In this document: positions 53,996 through 62,559 of the stretch, one piece after another
Numbering within the stretch: the stretch's first letter is position 1
Layout of the letters: every line of letters starts with the position of its first letter
Assembly: GCA_016787705.1 (NCBI GenBank)
Contig: JAEUTP010000014.1
Coordinates: forward strand, 62,001-126,000
Reading direction: 5' to 3'
Length of the DNA stretch: 64,000 nt
From: Bacteroidia bacterium
Lineage (GTDB): Bacteria; Bacteroidota; Bacteroidia; B-17B0; Aurantibacillaceae
Notes under the pieces: model-generated
Told to the model about the DNA's origin: nothing
The model's database searches: none
The model's input: only the letters and a program-made list of their open reading frames with translations
Translations under genes and position numbers: made by a program

Positions 53996-55141
53996 TCAGG
54001 CTGCCGTAAAATCTTTAACAACATTATAGAGTGTATCGCGTTCAACGGGTGTACGGCCGACGGTTTTAATAAGGTTAACTAGTTCTTCGGTGGAGAGTTT
54101 AGGGCTTTGTTCTTCAGAGCCGGCCATACTATAGATCTTTGTAGTATCATCAATGGTCCCATCCAGATCATCTGTTCCAAAATTCAGAGATAACTGAGCG
54201 GTATTTCTTCCTATCATGGCCCAATACGCTTTAATATGCTGAAAGTTATCTAAATAAATTCTCGCTACAGCATAATTACGAAGATCTTCAATAACACTCA
54301 CTTCAGGCACATTGGCCATTTCGTTTTCTTTGTTGCGGAATTTTAATGGAATGAAGGCATTAAAACCTTTTGTTCTGTCTTGTAATTGACGCAACCTTTC
54401 CATGTGATCAATGCGGTGTTCAAAGGTCTCTATGTGTCCGTAAAGCATGGTAGCATTAGAATGTTTCCCCATTTTATGCCAAATCTCGTGAATAGAAAGC
54501 CATTCTTCGCTGGTACATTTTCCACCCGCAATTTTATCGCGAATATCTTTGTCAAATATCTCTGCGCCACCGCCGGGTAAACTGTCAAGCCCGGCTTCGG
54601 TCATTATTTTCAAACCTTCTTCGTAAGTGAGTTTTGCTTTTTTAAAGATGTAATGAAACTCAACAGGGGTAAGGGCTTTGATATGAAGATCAGGACGGTG
54701 TTTTTTTATTTGCCTGAATAATTCTGTATAAAAAGCGAGGTCTTGTTTTGGTACAACCCCCCCGGTAATATGCACTTCCGTTACCGCTTGTCCATCATAT
54801 TTTTTAATGATGTCCATTATCTGTTCGATAGATAGTTCCCAACCCTGGTCGCGATGTTTTATTAAACGCGAGTAGGAACAAAAGGCGCAGGAATAAACAC
54901 AAACATTGGTAGGCTCTACATGAAAATTATGATTGAAGTAAACGTAATTGCCGTTTTTTTTCTCGCGTACGTAATTAGCAAGTGTTCCTAAAAAACCTAA
55001 TTCGGCTTTTTTGTAAAGTAAAACACCTTCATCAAAAGTAATTCGCTCACCATTAAAAACTCTTTTTGCAATGGCTTTTAAGTCATCCGAATACAACGAT
55101 GAATTTAATAGCGATTGAGGATTATGGTTAGGTAAGATCAT
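53996..55141 (-). CDS. mqnE: Aminofutalosine synthase (radical SAM)
   Basis: A 381-residue radical SAM enzyme of the futalosine route to menaquinone, joining 3-[(1-carboxyvinyl)oxy]benzoate and SAM to give aminofutalosine. The 4Fe-4S motif C81-x3-C85-x2-C88 (CVYSCAFCSY) is preceded by FNHNFHVEPTNV. TEVHITGGVVP, ALTPVEFHYIFKKAKL and GLDSLPGGGAEIF are typical of MqnE rather than MqnC. Length is normal. It is the first gene of the operon that ends with ubiX. Confidence 0.93.
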   Translation of the reverse strand: MILPNHNPQSLLNSSLYSDDLKAIAKRVFNGERITFDEGVLLYKKAELGFLGTLANYVREKKNGNYVYFNHNFHVEPTNVCVYSCAFCSYSRLIKHRDQGWELSIEQIMDIIKKYDGQAVTEVHITGGVVPKQDLAFYTELFRQIKKHRPDLHIKALTPVEFHYIFKKAKLTYEEGLKIMTEAGLDSLPGGGAEIFDKDIRDKIAGGKCTSEEWLSIHEIWHKMGKHSNATMLYGHIETFEHRIDHMERLRQLQDRTKGFNAFIPLKFRNKENEMANVPEVSVIEDLRNYAVARIYLDNFQHIKAYWAMIGRNTAQLSLNFGTDDLDGTIDDTTKIYSMAGSEEQSPKLSTEELVNLIKTVGRTPVERDTLYNVVKDFTAA

Positions 55142-55220
55142 AGCGATGCAAATTTACATCTTCTTTTTGTGAGACAATAATTAATTCTCGTTAAAGTTCT
55201 ACCAAAAAATTCACTTTTTA

Positions 55221-55242
55221 TCCCGATAGAAATCTATCGGGA
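55221..55242. repeat. Short perfect hairpin repeat TCCCGATAG/CTATCGGGA
   Basis: A 9-bp perfect stem with a 4-base loop, without a clear T-run, between rlmI and mqnE. Similar TCCCGAT...ATCGGGA hairpins are widespread in Bacteroidota intergenic DNA. Confidence 0.7.
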
Positions 55243-55261
55243 CTAAATTCTTAAATTTTAA

Positions 55262-56443
55262 TTACTCCACCCAAAGAACCATGCCCTTAAGATATTCACC
55301 TTCTGCAAAATAAGGCGTTACCGGGTGATCGGCCGGTTGGATCATGTAATGAAGCACTTTTACATTACGGCCCGCTTCAATAGCTGCGGCTGTAATGGTA
55401 TTGTAAAATAAATATTTATCAACCACACCGCTACAGCTATATGTAAAGATAATACCGTTTGGTTTAATAAGCTTTATGGCCAGTGCGTTTAAACGTTTAT
55501 AACCAATAACAGCATTGTGTTTGCTATCCCTGCTTTTTGCAAATGCCGGCGGATCTAAAACAATCACATCGTATACATTTTGTTTCCCTTTTAAAAACTC
55601 AAATGTATCTGTAGCAAAGCTTTCATGATTTTGTACATTATTCAATTCAATATTCTTATCACAAAGATCAATAGCACTTTGGCTGGCATCTACAGAGTGT
55701 ACAACGTTTGCACCTGCAGCCGCTGCGTAAACAGAGAAGCCGCCGGTGTAACAAAAGGTATTTAAAACCGTTTTATCCTTACTATACTTACCGAGCAATT
55801 CGCGGTTATCTCGCTGATCGATAAAGAAGCCAGTTTTTTGGCCGTTAATAAAATCAATTTTAAAAAGATGATCATTCTCTTTTACGATAATATCTTCGTT
55901 TGTTTCGCCAAAGATAAAGCCATTCTTTGTTTTTTCGGCGTGGTGTTTATTAAGCGTTTCGGCACTTTTATCGTAAATGCTTTTTAGTTTAGTGCCAAGC
56001 ACTTTTTGTATGGCAGTAACAATGTTATTTTTTTGTAGGTACACGCCCCATGAGTGCGCCTGTAGCACAATATGGCCATCATAATAATCCAATATCAATC
56101 CCGGCACACCATCACCCTCACCAAAAAATAAGCGGCAAACATTTGTATGCTCATTTAAAATATTTAAATGTAATCGGTACTGCCAGGCTTTATTTATTTT
56201 TTCGAACCAAAAATTTTCATCAATCGTTGTTTTTTCAAAAGAGATAATGCGTACAGAAATACTGCCGCCATTAGAAAAATACCCGGTACCTAAAAACTGG
56301 TTTTGGTTGGAATATACCTCTACTATATCACCATCGGCAAGATTACTCTCTTTTTTAGAGATAGCACCCGAAAATACCCATGGGTGCTTGCGTTGAAGCG
56401 AAAATTCTTTGCCTTTGCCTAATGTTATTTTTGAGTACTCCAT
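55262..56443 (-). CDS. rlmI: 23S rRNA cytosine-5 methyltransferase RlmI-like
   Basis: A 393-residue class I methyltransferase with an N-terminal PUA domain (KITLGKGKEFSLQRKHPWVFSGAISKKE ... DGDIVEVYSNQNQFLGTGYF) and a C-terminal Rossmann domain: TGFFIDQRDNRE, VLNTFCYTGGFSVYAA, motif IV VLDPPAFAKSR and YSCSGVVD, with the cysteine used by m5C enzymes. RlmI methylates C1962 of 23S rRNA in E. coli. It ends two bases after the glycosylase gene in the same orientation. Confidence 0.9.
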   Translation of the reverse strand: MEYSKITLGKGKEFSLQRKHPWVFSGAISKKESNLADGDIVEVYSNQNQFLGTGYFSNGGSISVRIISFEKTTIDENFWFEKINKAWQYRLHLNILNEHTNVCRLFFGEGDGVPGLILDYYDGHIVLQAHSWGVYLQKNNIVTAIQKVLGTKLKSIYDKSAETLNKHHAEKTKNGFIFGETNEDIIVKENDHLFKIDFINGQKTGFFIDQRDNRELLGKYSKDKTVLNTFCYTGGFSVYAAAAGANVVHSVDASQSAIDLCDKNIELNNVQNHESFATDTFEFLKGKQNVYDVIVLDPPAFAKSRDSKHNAVIGYKRLNALAIKLIKPNGIIFTYSCSGVVDKYLFYNTITAAAIEAGRNVKVLHYMIQPADHPVTPYFAEGEYLKGMVLWVE

Positions 56444-56445
56444 AT

Positions 56446-57024
56446 TTAAAAGTTATAATTTGTTGTAAAAAAACGATAGGGTAGTTTAGCATCTTCGCCG
56501 GCATAATCAATACCAATGCGGGGTCCAACCTGTATATCATTTTCTTTTATGTTTATTTTATCATCTTGTAGCCAAATTTCTTTGCCCGTTAAAGATAGGT
56601 TATTATGCAATAGGTTAATACCCAAAGCCTGCGATACTTTACCCGGCCCAACACATAAATTGTTTGAAAATTTCACACCACGACGTTTTACAATTTCTTC
56701 AATACCTTTTGTTGGGTAAATAGCACGGATTAAAATAGCGTGCGGAATATCTTTATCGTTTGTAACAATATTAAACAAGCGGTGTATGCCATAGCACAAA
56801 TACACATAACTTACACCGCCCTTGCTGTACATGGTTTCTGTTCGGTTTGTTCTTCTACCACCGTAAGAATGTGAGGCTTTATCTATAACACCTGCATAAG
56901 CTTCAGTTTCTGTAATGATACCACAGGTTAGTTTGCCATTAATGAGTGTACACAGGGTTTTGCCAATAAGATCTTTAGCCAAAAAAACAACATCTTTATT
57001 TAGATAATAAGAAGCTTTAAGCAT
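56446..57024 (-). CDS. 3-methyladenine DNA glycosylase (AAG/MPG family)
   Basis: A 192-residue base-excision repair enzyme that removes alkylated purines. It begins YYLNKDVVFLAKDLIGKTLC. GIITETEAYAGVIDKASHSYGGRRTNRTETMY contains the catalytic Glu and the intercalating Tyr region; further landmarks are VSYVYLCYGIHRLFNIVT, AILIRAIYP and GPGKVSQALGI. The length matches bacterial homologues. It is the upstream gene of a pair with rlmI. Confidence 0.93.
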   Translation of the reverse strand: MLKASYYLNKDVVFLAKDLIGKTLCTLINGKLTCGIITETEAYAGVIDKASHSYGGRRTNRTETMYSKGGVSYVYLCYGIHRLFNIVTNDKDIPHAILIRAIYPTKGIEEIVKRRGVKFSNNLCVGPGKVSQALGINLLHNNLSLTGKEIWLQDDKINIKENDIQVGPRIGIDYAGEDAKLPYRFFTTNYNF

Positions 57025-57150
57025 TTGTATTGTGAGATTGCGGAATCAAGCCTTTAAAAATATTTTTGCAAAATTAAGATTTTATTATGCCTTGTGTTGG
57101 GATTTAAGATAATTTATTATACTTTAGTTGTATTCAAATGAAATAAATAT

Positions 57151-57555
57151 ATGTTAGAAGTTAATCAAAATTACAAACACGAATTTCAATTTACACAAGA
57201 AGAAGTAAATCGCTTTGCGGAAGTTACCGGTGATAAAAATCCAGTACACACAGATGCTGATTACGCATCTAAAACAATGTTTAAACGCCCTATCATGCAC
57301 GGTATGCTTAGCGCATCACTATTCAGCAAAGTATTTGGTACTTTATTTCCGGGTGATGGAACTATCTACTTAAAACAAACATTAAATTTTTTAAAACCAA
57401 TGTATGTTGATACAAAGTACGAAGCTACATTTATGGTTAAAGAAGTAATGAAAGATAAACACCGTGCTATTGTTGAAACCGTTATCATTCACGTTGAAAG
57501 CGGAAACATTTGCACCAGCGGTGAAGCTACAATATTGAACAGTGAACGGATATGA
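57151..57555 (+). CDS. MaoC-family (R)-specific enoyl-CoA hydratase
   Basis: A 134-residue hot-dog-fold protein. The hydratase motif with catalytic Asp and His is visible in VTGDKNPVHTDADYASKTMFKRPIMHGMLSASLFSKVFGTLFPGDGTIY. Such enzymes (PhaJ-like) hydrate enoyl-CoA to (R)-3-hydroxyacyl-CoA. The next gene is an acetoacetyl-CoA reductase-like dehydrogenase, 73 bases away, so both act on (R)-3-hydroxyacyl-CoA. No polyhydroxyalkanoate synthase is in the window, so the pathway remains uncertain. Confidence 0.88.
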   Translation: MLEVNQNYKHEFQFTQEEVNRFAEVTGDKNPVHTDADYASKTMFKRPIMHGMLSASLFSKVFGTLFPGDGTIYLKQTLNFLKPMYVDTKYEATFMVKEVMKDKHRAIVETVIIHVESGNICTSGEATILNSERI

Positions 57556-57628
57556 GCAATTAACCTGAAGGAAACATTAGGGTAACAGGCATTTTTTATT
57601 TTTGAATTAATATTTAAAAACTTAATAT

Positions 57629-58378
57629 ATGGATAACGCAAATACTAAAAGAACTGTGCTGGTTACCGGTGCTACCGGCGGTTTAGGAACCGCAATGTGC
57701 AAACAATTGTATAAAGACGGGTACCGCGTGGTTGGTAATTATATGACTCAGGGAAAAGCTGAAAAGTGGATGGAGAACATGAAAGCAGAAGGCTTTGATA
57801 TTAAGTTGTTTCATGGTGATGTAAGTGATTTTGACAGTGCCGGAGCAATGATCAAAAAAATTGAAGCAGAAGTAGGGGTGATTGATACACTTGTAAACAA
57901 CGCCGGTATTACGCGTGATGGTCGTTTGGCCAAAATGAAAAAAGAAGACTGGTATGATGTTATCAATACAAATCTAAACAGCGTTTTTAATTGTACCCGC
58001 CAGGTTTTGGATGGCATGATAGAGCGTAATTTTGGCCGTATCATCAATATATCTTCGGTTAATGGACAGCGCGGCCAGTTTGGGCAAACCAATTACAGCG
58101 CCGCAAAAGCGGGTATGCATGGGTTTACCAAATCCTTATCAATGGAAGTGGCAAAATACGGTATTACTGTAAATACTATCTCTCCGGGTTATATTGGTAC
58201 TGATATGGTTATGGCCGTACCCGAAAAAGTTTTAAATCAAATTATTGCGCAGGTACCCATGGGCCGCTTGGGGGGTACACATGAGGTAGCGCATTTGGTA
58301 AGCTTTTTAGCAAGCGAAGAAACAAGTTTTATTACCGGTGCTAATTATAGCATTAATGGTGGCCAGCATGTTTACTAA
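57629..58378 (+). CDS. Short-chain dehydrogenase, acetoacetyl-CoA reductase (PhaB) or FabG-like
   Basis: A 249-residue SDR enzyme. The NAD(P)-binding TGATGGLGTAM, NNAGITRD, catalytic Ser in INISSVNGQRGQFGQTNYSAAKAG with the YxxxK pair, and SPGYIGTDMV are all present. The pattern 'FGRIINISSVNGQRGQFGQTNY' is characteristic of PhaB-type reductases, which reduce acetoacetyl-CoA to (R)-3-hydroxybutyryl-CoA; FabG is the alternative. It is followed by a strong terminator. Confidence 0.88.
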   Translation: MDNANTKRTVLVTGATGGLGTAMCKQLYKDGYRVVGNYMTQGKAEKWMENMKAEGFDIKLFHGDVSDFDSAGAMIKKIEAEVGVIDTLVNNAGITRDGRLAKMKKEDWYDVINTNLNSVFNCTRQVLDGMIERNFGRIINISSVNGQRGQFGQTNYSAAKAGMHGFTKSLSMEVAKYGITVNTISPGYIGTDMVMAVPEKVLNQIIAQVPMGRLGGTHEVAHLVSFLASEETSFITGANYSINGGQHVY

Positions 58379-58448
58379 CATGACGTGATGGAACACAGAT
58401 TACTCGGATTTAAATGGTTTACACTGATAACTGATTATTTAAAATAAA

Positions 58449-58479
58449 AAGAGCTACTAAAAACAGTAGCTCTTTTTTT
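58449..58479 (+). terminator. Intrinsic terminator after the phaB-like gene
   Basis: A perfect 10-bp stem AAGAGCTACT / AGTAGCTCTT with a 6-base loop and a T-run. The A-run on the other side may also serve the convergent stress-protein gene. Confidence 0.92.
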
Positions 58480-58528
58480 ATCTGCGAAAATCTTTTTGAT
58501 CAGTAAGATCCGCGCTCCATCATGTGAA

Positions 58529-59356
58529 TTAAAATCCTGTACCGAAATGTTTTAAACTTTCGCGTTTCATTGGTTGAATGGTCATTACAGGGATATTGCT
58601 GATATCAACAATTCGTTGCGCATCGGTTCCGCCAAAAAACTCACCTACATTTAAGCCAGGTTTGTTCATGATCATAATAAGATCGGTCTCAATTTTATTT
58701 GCGTATTCAACTACTGTTTCTGCCACATCTTTAGCAGGAATTGATTTGTTGGTACACGAAATACCTTTGCTTTTAATGAATTGTTTTACCTGGTGCGAAT
58801 AAGCCAGTAATTGGTTCTCGTAAGAAGCATCGTTAGGGTCAAAAACACCTAAAATACGAATGCTGGCGCCAAAATACTGAGCAAATTGTACGGCAGCATC
58901 CACTTTTTCGCGGGTTTCAGTAGAAAGATCCAAAGGTAAAAGTATGTTTTCGCAACCATCACGGTGTTCCATACCACGAATGGTAATAACAGGGCATGGC
59001 GCTTTGCGTATTAATTTACTGGCACTTGAGCCAATAATGTTTCTAAATTTCATGTGGCTTTCAAGGCCAGCAATTATTAAAGTAGCACCTAATTCTTCGG
59101 CAACACGATCGGTTTCATCGTAAATATCGCCTTTAACATTCATAAATTCGGTTGGCACGCCACTTTCCTGCTCAGTTTGTTTGGTAAGTTTATTAAGCGC
59201 ATCATAGCTTTCTTCGCCTGTTTTTTCGTAAACATGCAGTAAAACCAGTTTAGAATGGGTATATTTAGCTAAATTATAGGATTGTTTTATAGCTAAAAGT
59301 GATTGTTTAGTAAAATCAATTGGAATAAGAATAATGCCTCTCTCTTTAACTTGCAT
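58529..59356 (-). CDS. Universal stress protein, tandem UspA domains
   Basis: A 275-residue protein made of two UspA domains. The first (IILIPIDFTKQSLLAIKQSYNLAKY) contains the ATP-binding-type signature GSSASKLIRKAPCPVITI. The second (NILLPLDLSTETREKVDAAVQFAQ) ends GTDAQRIVDISNIPVMTI. The double-domain form is common in Bacteroidota. The role is stress survival with no defined reaction. A candidate -7 element (TAATTTTG, 59375-59382 on the minus strand) lies about 20 bases before the ATG. Confidence 0.92.
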   Translation of the reverse strand: MQVKERGIILIPIDFTKQSLLAIKQSYNLAKYTHSKLVLLHVYEKTGEESYDALNKLTKQTEQESGVPTEFMNVKGDIYDETDRVAEELGATLIIAGLESHMKFRNIIGSSASKLIRKAPCPVITIRGMEHRDGCENILLPLDLSTETREKVDAAVQFAQYFGASIRILGVFDPNDASYENQLLAYSHQVKQFIKSKGISCTNKSIPAKDVAETVVEYANKIETDLIMIMNKPGLNVGEFFGGTDAQRIVDISNIPVMTIQPMKRESLKHFGTGF

Positions 59357-59419
59357 ATTATGTGATATTTAGGGCAAAATTATAACTTTTATCCGGCATC
59401 GCAAGACTTTTATTTTTTT

Positions 59420-59450
59420 TTTGCAAAAACCGATTTTTTCACGATATTTG
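59420..59450 (+). promoter_or_regulatory. rpsP promoter
   Basis: TTTG (59420-59423) and GATATTTG (59443-59450), 19 bases apart, follow the Bacteroidota -33/-7 pattern (first base of the -7 element G instead of T). The ATG is 26 bases downstream. Confidence 0.55.
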
Positions 59451-59476
59451 CAGCCTTAATTTAAAAAACTAATAAA

Positions 59477-60001
59477 ATGGCAGTAAAGATTAGACTACAA
59501 AGACATGGTAAAAAGGACTCAGCGTTCTTTCATGTGGTAGTTGCGGATGGTCGTGCACCACGCGATGGAAAGTTCATTGAGAAATTAGGAGTTTATAACC
59601 CTAATTCAAATCCGGCAACAATTGATATTAACTTTGACTCAACTTTGAGCTGGTTAATGAAAGGCGCTCAGCCTACAGACACTTGCCGTGCGATATTATC
59701 GTACAAAGGTGTTATGATGAAAAAACACTTATTGGAAGGTGTAAAAAAAGGCGCTTTAACTGAGGCACAAGTTGAACAAAAATTCAGCAAATGGTTAAGT
59801 GAAAAGGAAGGTAAAGTTGCAGGTAAAAAAGATAGATTAAAAACAGAAGGCAACAAAAAAGCAGCTGATAAAGCTAAAGCTGAAACTGAGGCTAAAAATG
59901 CAAAAGCAGCTAAAATTGCAGCAAAAAACTCGGCTGCAGCTGAAGTTGTAACTGAAACTCCTTCAACTGATGCTCCGTCAACCGACGAAACAACAGCATA
60001 A
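59477..60001 (+). CDS. rpsP: 30S ribosomal protein S16 with long C-terminal extension
   Basis: A 174-residue protein. The first about 80 residues are S16 (MAVKIRLQRHGKKDSAFFHVVVADGRAPRDGKFIEKLGVYNP). The rest is an Ala/Lys-rich low-complexity tail (KADKAKAETEAKNAKAAKIAAKN) typical of Bacteroidota S16, more than twice the E. coli length (82). It binds 16S rRNA during early 30S assembly. It is monocistronic here, without rimM, trmD or rplS nearby. Confidence 0.96.
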   Translation: MAVKIRLQRHGKKDSAFFHVVVADGRAPRDGKFIEKLGVYNPNSNPATIDINFDSTLSWLMKGAQPTDTCRAILSYKGVMMKKHLLEGVKKGALTEAQVEQKFSKWLSEKEGKVAGKKDRLKTEGNKKAADKAKAETEAKNAKAAKIAAKNSAAAEVVTETPSTDAPSTDETTA

Positions 60002-60026
60002 TATTTTTCTTTCTAAAATTTAAAGA

Positions 60027-60051
60027 AACCGCTTTTAGGCGGTTTTTTTTT
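60027..60051 (+). terminator. Intrinsic terminator after rpsP
   Basis: Stem AAACCGC / GCGGTTT with a short TTTTAG-type loop and a run of nine T's. Confidence 0.88.
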
Positions 60052-60065
60052 GCTATTTTGTGAGC

Positions 60066-60917
60066 ATGTATGTACTAATAGCAGATAGTGGCTCTACTAA
60101 AACAGATTGGGTTTTATTGAGAAATTCTGAGATTGTTAAGCGTGTAAAGACCATTGGTTTTAATCCCTATTTTCAATCTATAGATCAGATAAGCCTTGAA
60201 ATTTTAAATAATTTAAAGCCGCATTTACTCGAAGATCTTAATAAAATAAAAGTAATTCATTATTACGGTGCCGGATGTTCTACTTTTGAGAACTGTAAGT
60301 TGATTGAAGATTGTTTAACAATCACCTTAGGAGTACCAAAAATAAATGTATCGCACGATCTGTTAGCCGCTGCAAGAGCTCTTTGTAAAAAAGAGTGGGG
60401 TATTGCCTGTATTTTAGGTACTGGCAGCAACAGCTGTTTATATAATGGTAAATTCATATTAGAGAATATTCCTTCGGTTGGCTATTTATGGGGTGACTAT
60501 GGCAGCGGTGCACAAATAGGTAAAAATTTTATTAAAGAATATTTTGAAGATAACTTACCGCTTGATCTTAAAAAGAAATTTGAAAAAGAAGGTTACAACC
60601 GGGAAGAAATATTAACCAACGTTTACAAAAAAGCTATGCCAAGTCGTTATCTGGCTTCGGTAGCCATGTTTGTAGGAAAGAATAAAGAGCATGCATTTAT
60701 TGAAAAAGTATTGCTGGATTGTTTTGATTCGTTTTTTATACAGCTTGTAAATAAATATACCGATGCCAAATCATACAAGGTGCATACCGTTGGCTCTATT
60801 GGCTTTTATTATAAAGAACTTTTTGAAAAAGTAGCCACTCAACACGGTTACAAAATTGGCAGTGTTATTCAGTCACCAATAGATGGCCTGATAGATTACC
60901 ATACACAAGTTAAATGA
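60066..60917 (+). CDS. BadF/BadG-type ATPase, likely N-acetylglucosamine kinase-like sugar kinase
   Basis: A 283-residue actin-fold kinase. The ATG at 60066 is preferred to a GTG two codons upstream. The phosphate-1 motif LIADSGSTKTDWVLL, the phosphate-2 region ACILGTGSNSCLY and the glycine-rich GYLWGDYGSGAQIGK are as in BadF/BcrAD-family ATPases and N-acetylglucosamine/MurNAc kinases. In Bacteroidota this type is often used in amino-sugar salvage, so glucosamine or N-acetylglucosamine is a reasonable but unproven substrate. The next gene follows four bases later. Confidence 0.85.
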   Translation: MYVLIADSGSTKTDWVLLRNSEIVKRVKTIGFNPYFQSIDQISLEILNNLKPHLLEDLNKIKVIHYYGAGCSTFENCKLIEDCLTITLGVPKINVSHDLLAAARALCKKEWGIACILGTGSNSCLYNGKFILENIPSVGYLWGDYGSGAQIGKNFIKEYFEDNLPLDLKKKFEKEGYNREEILTNVYKKAMPSRYLASVAMFVGKNKEHAFIEKVLLDCFDSFFIQLVNKYTDAKSYKVHTVGSIGFYYKELFEKVATQHGYKIGSVIQSPIDGLIDYHTQVK

Positions 60918-60921
60918 TCAG

Positions 60922-62376
60922 ATGATCAAAAAATTAATTTTATTAAGCTTTATTGAAGGCGCAGTTGTAATGGCCTCTGAATTATGCGGCGCTAAATTAC
61001 TGGCGCCCATATTTGGCAGCAGCTTATATGTGTGGGCCTCAGTAATGGGTATTACACTTGCAGCGTTGGCTTTAGGCTATTTTTTTGGTGGTGTGGTAAG
61101 TGAAAGAAGCAAACAGCATTCGAAAAGATTATTTCATGTACTCATTTTTGCGGCTCTGTTTGTAATGCTGATGCCCGTTATAAGCCGTTATGTTATACCC
61201 TGGATATCTTACTTACCATTTTTATTAGCTGTAGTACTAAGCACATTTATTTTGTTATTTCCACCTGTTTTTTTTTTAGGAGCAACGTCACCTTTATTTA
61301 TTTTCATACAAACAAAAGAGAGTAGTGCGGCCGGCAGGGTAAGTGGTACAGTGTATGCGGTATCAACCTTGGGCGGCATTATTGCTACTTTTTTATGCGG
61401 GTTCTATTTAATTCCGGCAATTGGCTTAACATGGTGCTTATTGGGTTTTGGCGCCCTTTTGTTTATAGCAAATTGCGTTATATTTAAGTCTTACAAGGCA
61501 ATTCACTTGCTTTTATTTGCTGCATTTGTATACCTTAATTTGCAATTTAGCTTTATTAAAAGCCAACAGTTATTTTATGGTAATAGTATTTTAGGTCAGC
61601 TGGAAGTGCAGGATCTTTTGAATAATAACAAAGAAACCATTCGTATTTTGAAAATCAATAATATTGTACAAACCGAAATGAATGTAAAAACAAAGCGTTC
61701 AGTATCTGAATATGTGAAATTACTGGATACACTTATTAATTATTCATATAAGCAAAAAGCGGCTTTAGTGTTGGGATTGGGTGGGGGCTTAACTGCAAAT
61801 TTATTAGTAGATAAAAATTATGTTACTGATGGTGTTGAATTTGATAAAGGTATAATTGATGCAGCACAAAACTTTTTTGATCTTAATAAAACAGTTAAAC
61901 CTGTTTGCGAAGATGCCCGTTATTATTTGAATGGCTCTAATAAAAAATATGATCTTATTTTAGTTGATATTTTTAAAGCGGAAGAACAACCATCACATGT
62001 TATTACAATTGAAAGTTTGGAGAGTCTGAAAAAGAATCTTACAGATTCTGCGTTACTTATTATCAACTGGCATGGTTACATTAAAGGAGAAAAAGGAATG
62101 GGTACAAGCATCTTAAATAATACTTTGCAACAAACAGGTTATAAAGTTAAAGTTTGTTCGGTTTCAGATGATGAAAACTACCGTAATTTATTATTTGTTT
62201 GTTCATTACAGGACCTCAAAAAACAGCCTTACGAAATAAATGAGAGCTTTGCCCGCACTAAACTTGTTAATACAGATGATAAGCCTTTATTTGAAAAATA
62301 CAATGCCCTTGCTAATAAAACCTGGCGCAGCAATTATCTGCATTATTATCAATCAGAACCTACACGTAAAAATTAA
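60922..62376 (+). CDS. Membrane protein fused to a spermidine synthase-like (SpeE) domain
   Basis: A 484-residue protein. The first about 205 residues form seven or so membrane helices (LILLSFIEGAVVMASELCGAKLLAPIFGSSLYVWASVMGITLAALALGYFFGG). The soluble C-terminus has an aminopropyltransferase-like Rossmann fold: AALVLGLGGGLTANLL, DGVEFDKGIIDAAQNFF, VCEDARYYL and DLILVDIFKAEEQPSH. Such fusions are common, and enzymatic aminopropyl transfer is unproven for many. It is in an operon with the sugar kinase. Confidence 0.87.
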   Translation: MIKKLILLSFIEGAVVMASELCGAKLLAPIFGSSLYVWASVMGITLAALALGYFFGGVVSERSKQHSKRLFHVLIFAALFVMLMPVISRYVIPWISYLPFLLAVVLSTFILLFPPVFFLGATSPLFIFIQTKESSAAGRVSGTVYAVSTLGGIIATFLCGFYLIPAIGLTWCLLGFGALLFIANCVIFKSYKAIHLLLFAAFVYLNLQFSFIKSQQLFYGNSILGQLEVQDLLNNNKETIRILKINNIVQTEMNVKTKRSVSEYVKLLDTLINYSYKQKAALVLGLGGGLTANLLVDKNYVTDGVEFDKGIIDAAQNFFDLNKTVKPVCEDARYYLNGSNKKYDLILVDIFKAEEQPSHVITIESLESLKKNLTDSALLIINWHGYIKGEKGMGTSILNNTLQQTGYKVKVCSVSDDENYRNLLFVCSLQDLKKQPYEINESFARTKLVNTDDKPLFEKYNALANKTWRSNYLHYYQSEPTRKN

Positions 62377-62456
62377 CCACAAAGAACACAAAGTTTGCAC
62401 AAAGTACGCAAAATCCATAGTGTGCTTTGAGATTTACTTAATGCCCTTTGTGGTTA
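62374..62456. repeat. Palindromic intergenic repeat (TTAACCAC family)
   Basis: Arms TAACCACAAAG (62374-62384) and CTTTGTGGTTA (62446-62456) are perfect over 11 bases. The left arm overlaps the stop codon of the preceding gene. It is related to the repeat at 19393-19478. Confidence 0.75.
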
Positions 62457-62532
62457 GATTTTGCGATTTTTAAGAGTTATCAAAAAACAAGTAACAAATT
62501 AACAATTTTTACAGGGAAATGAAAAAAGAGTT

Positions 62533-62540
62533 TATATTTG
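62533..62540 (+). promoter_or_regulatory. Candidate -7 element of the lipoprotein gene
   Basis: TATATTTG matches TAnnTTTG and lies 19 bases before the ATG; an upstream TTTT-rich segment at about 20 bases could serve as the -33 element. Confidence 0.45.
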
Positions 62541-62559
62541 CTATCAAAATTTAAAAAAA

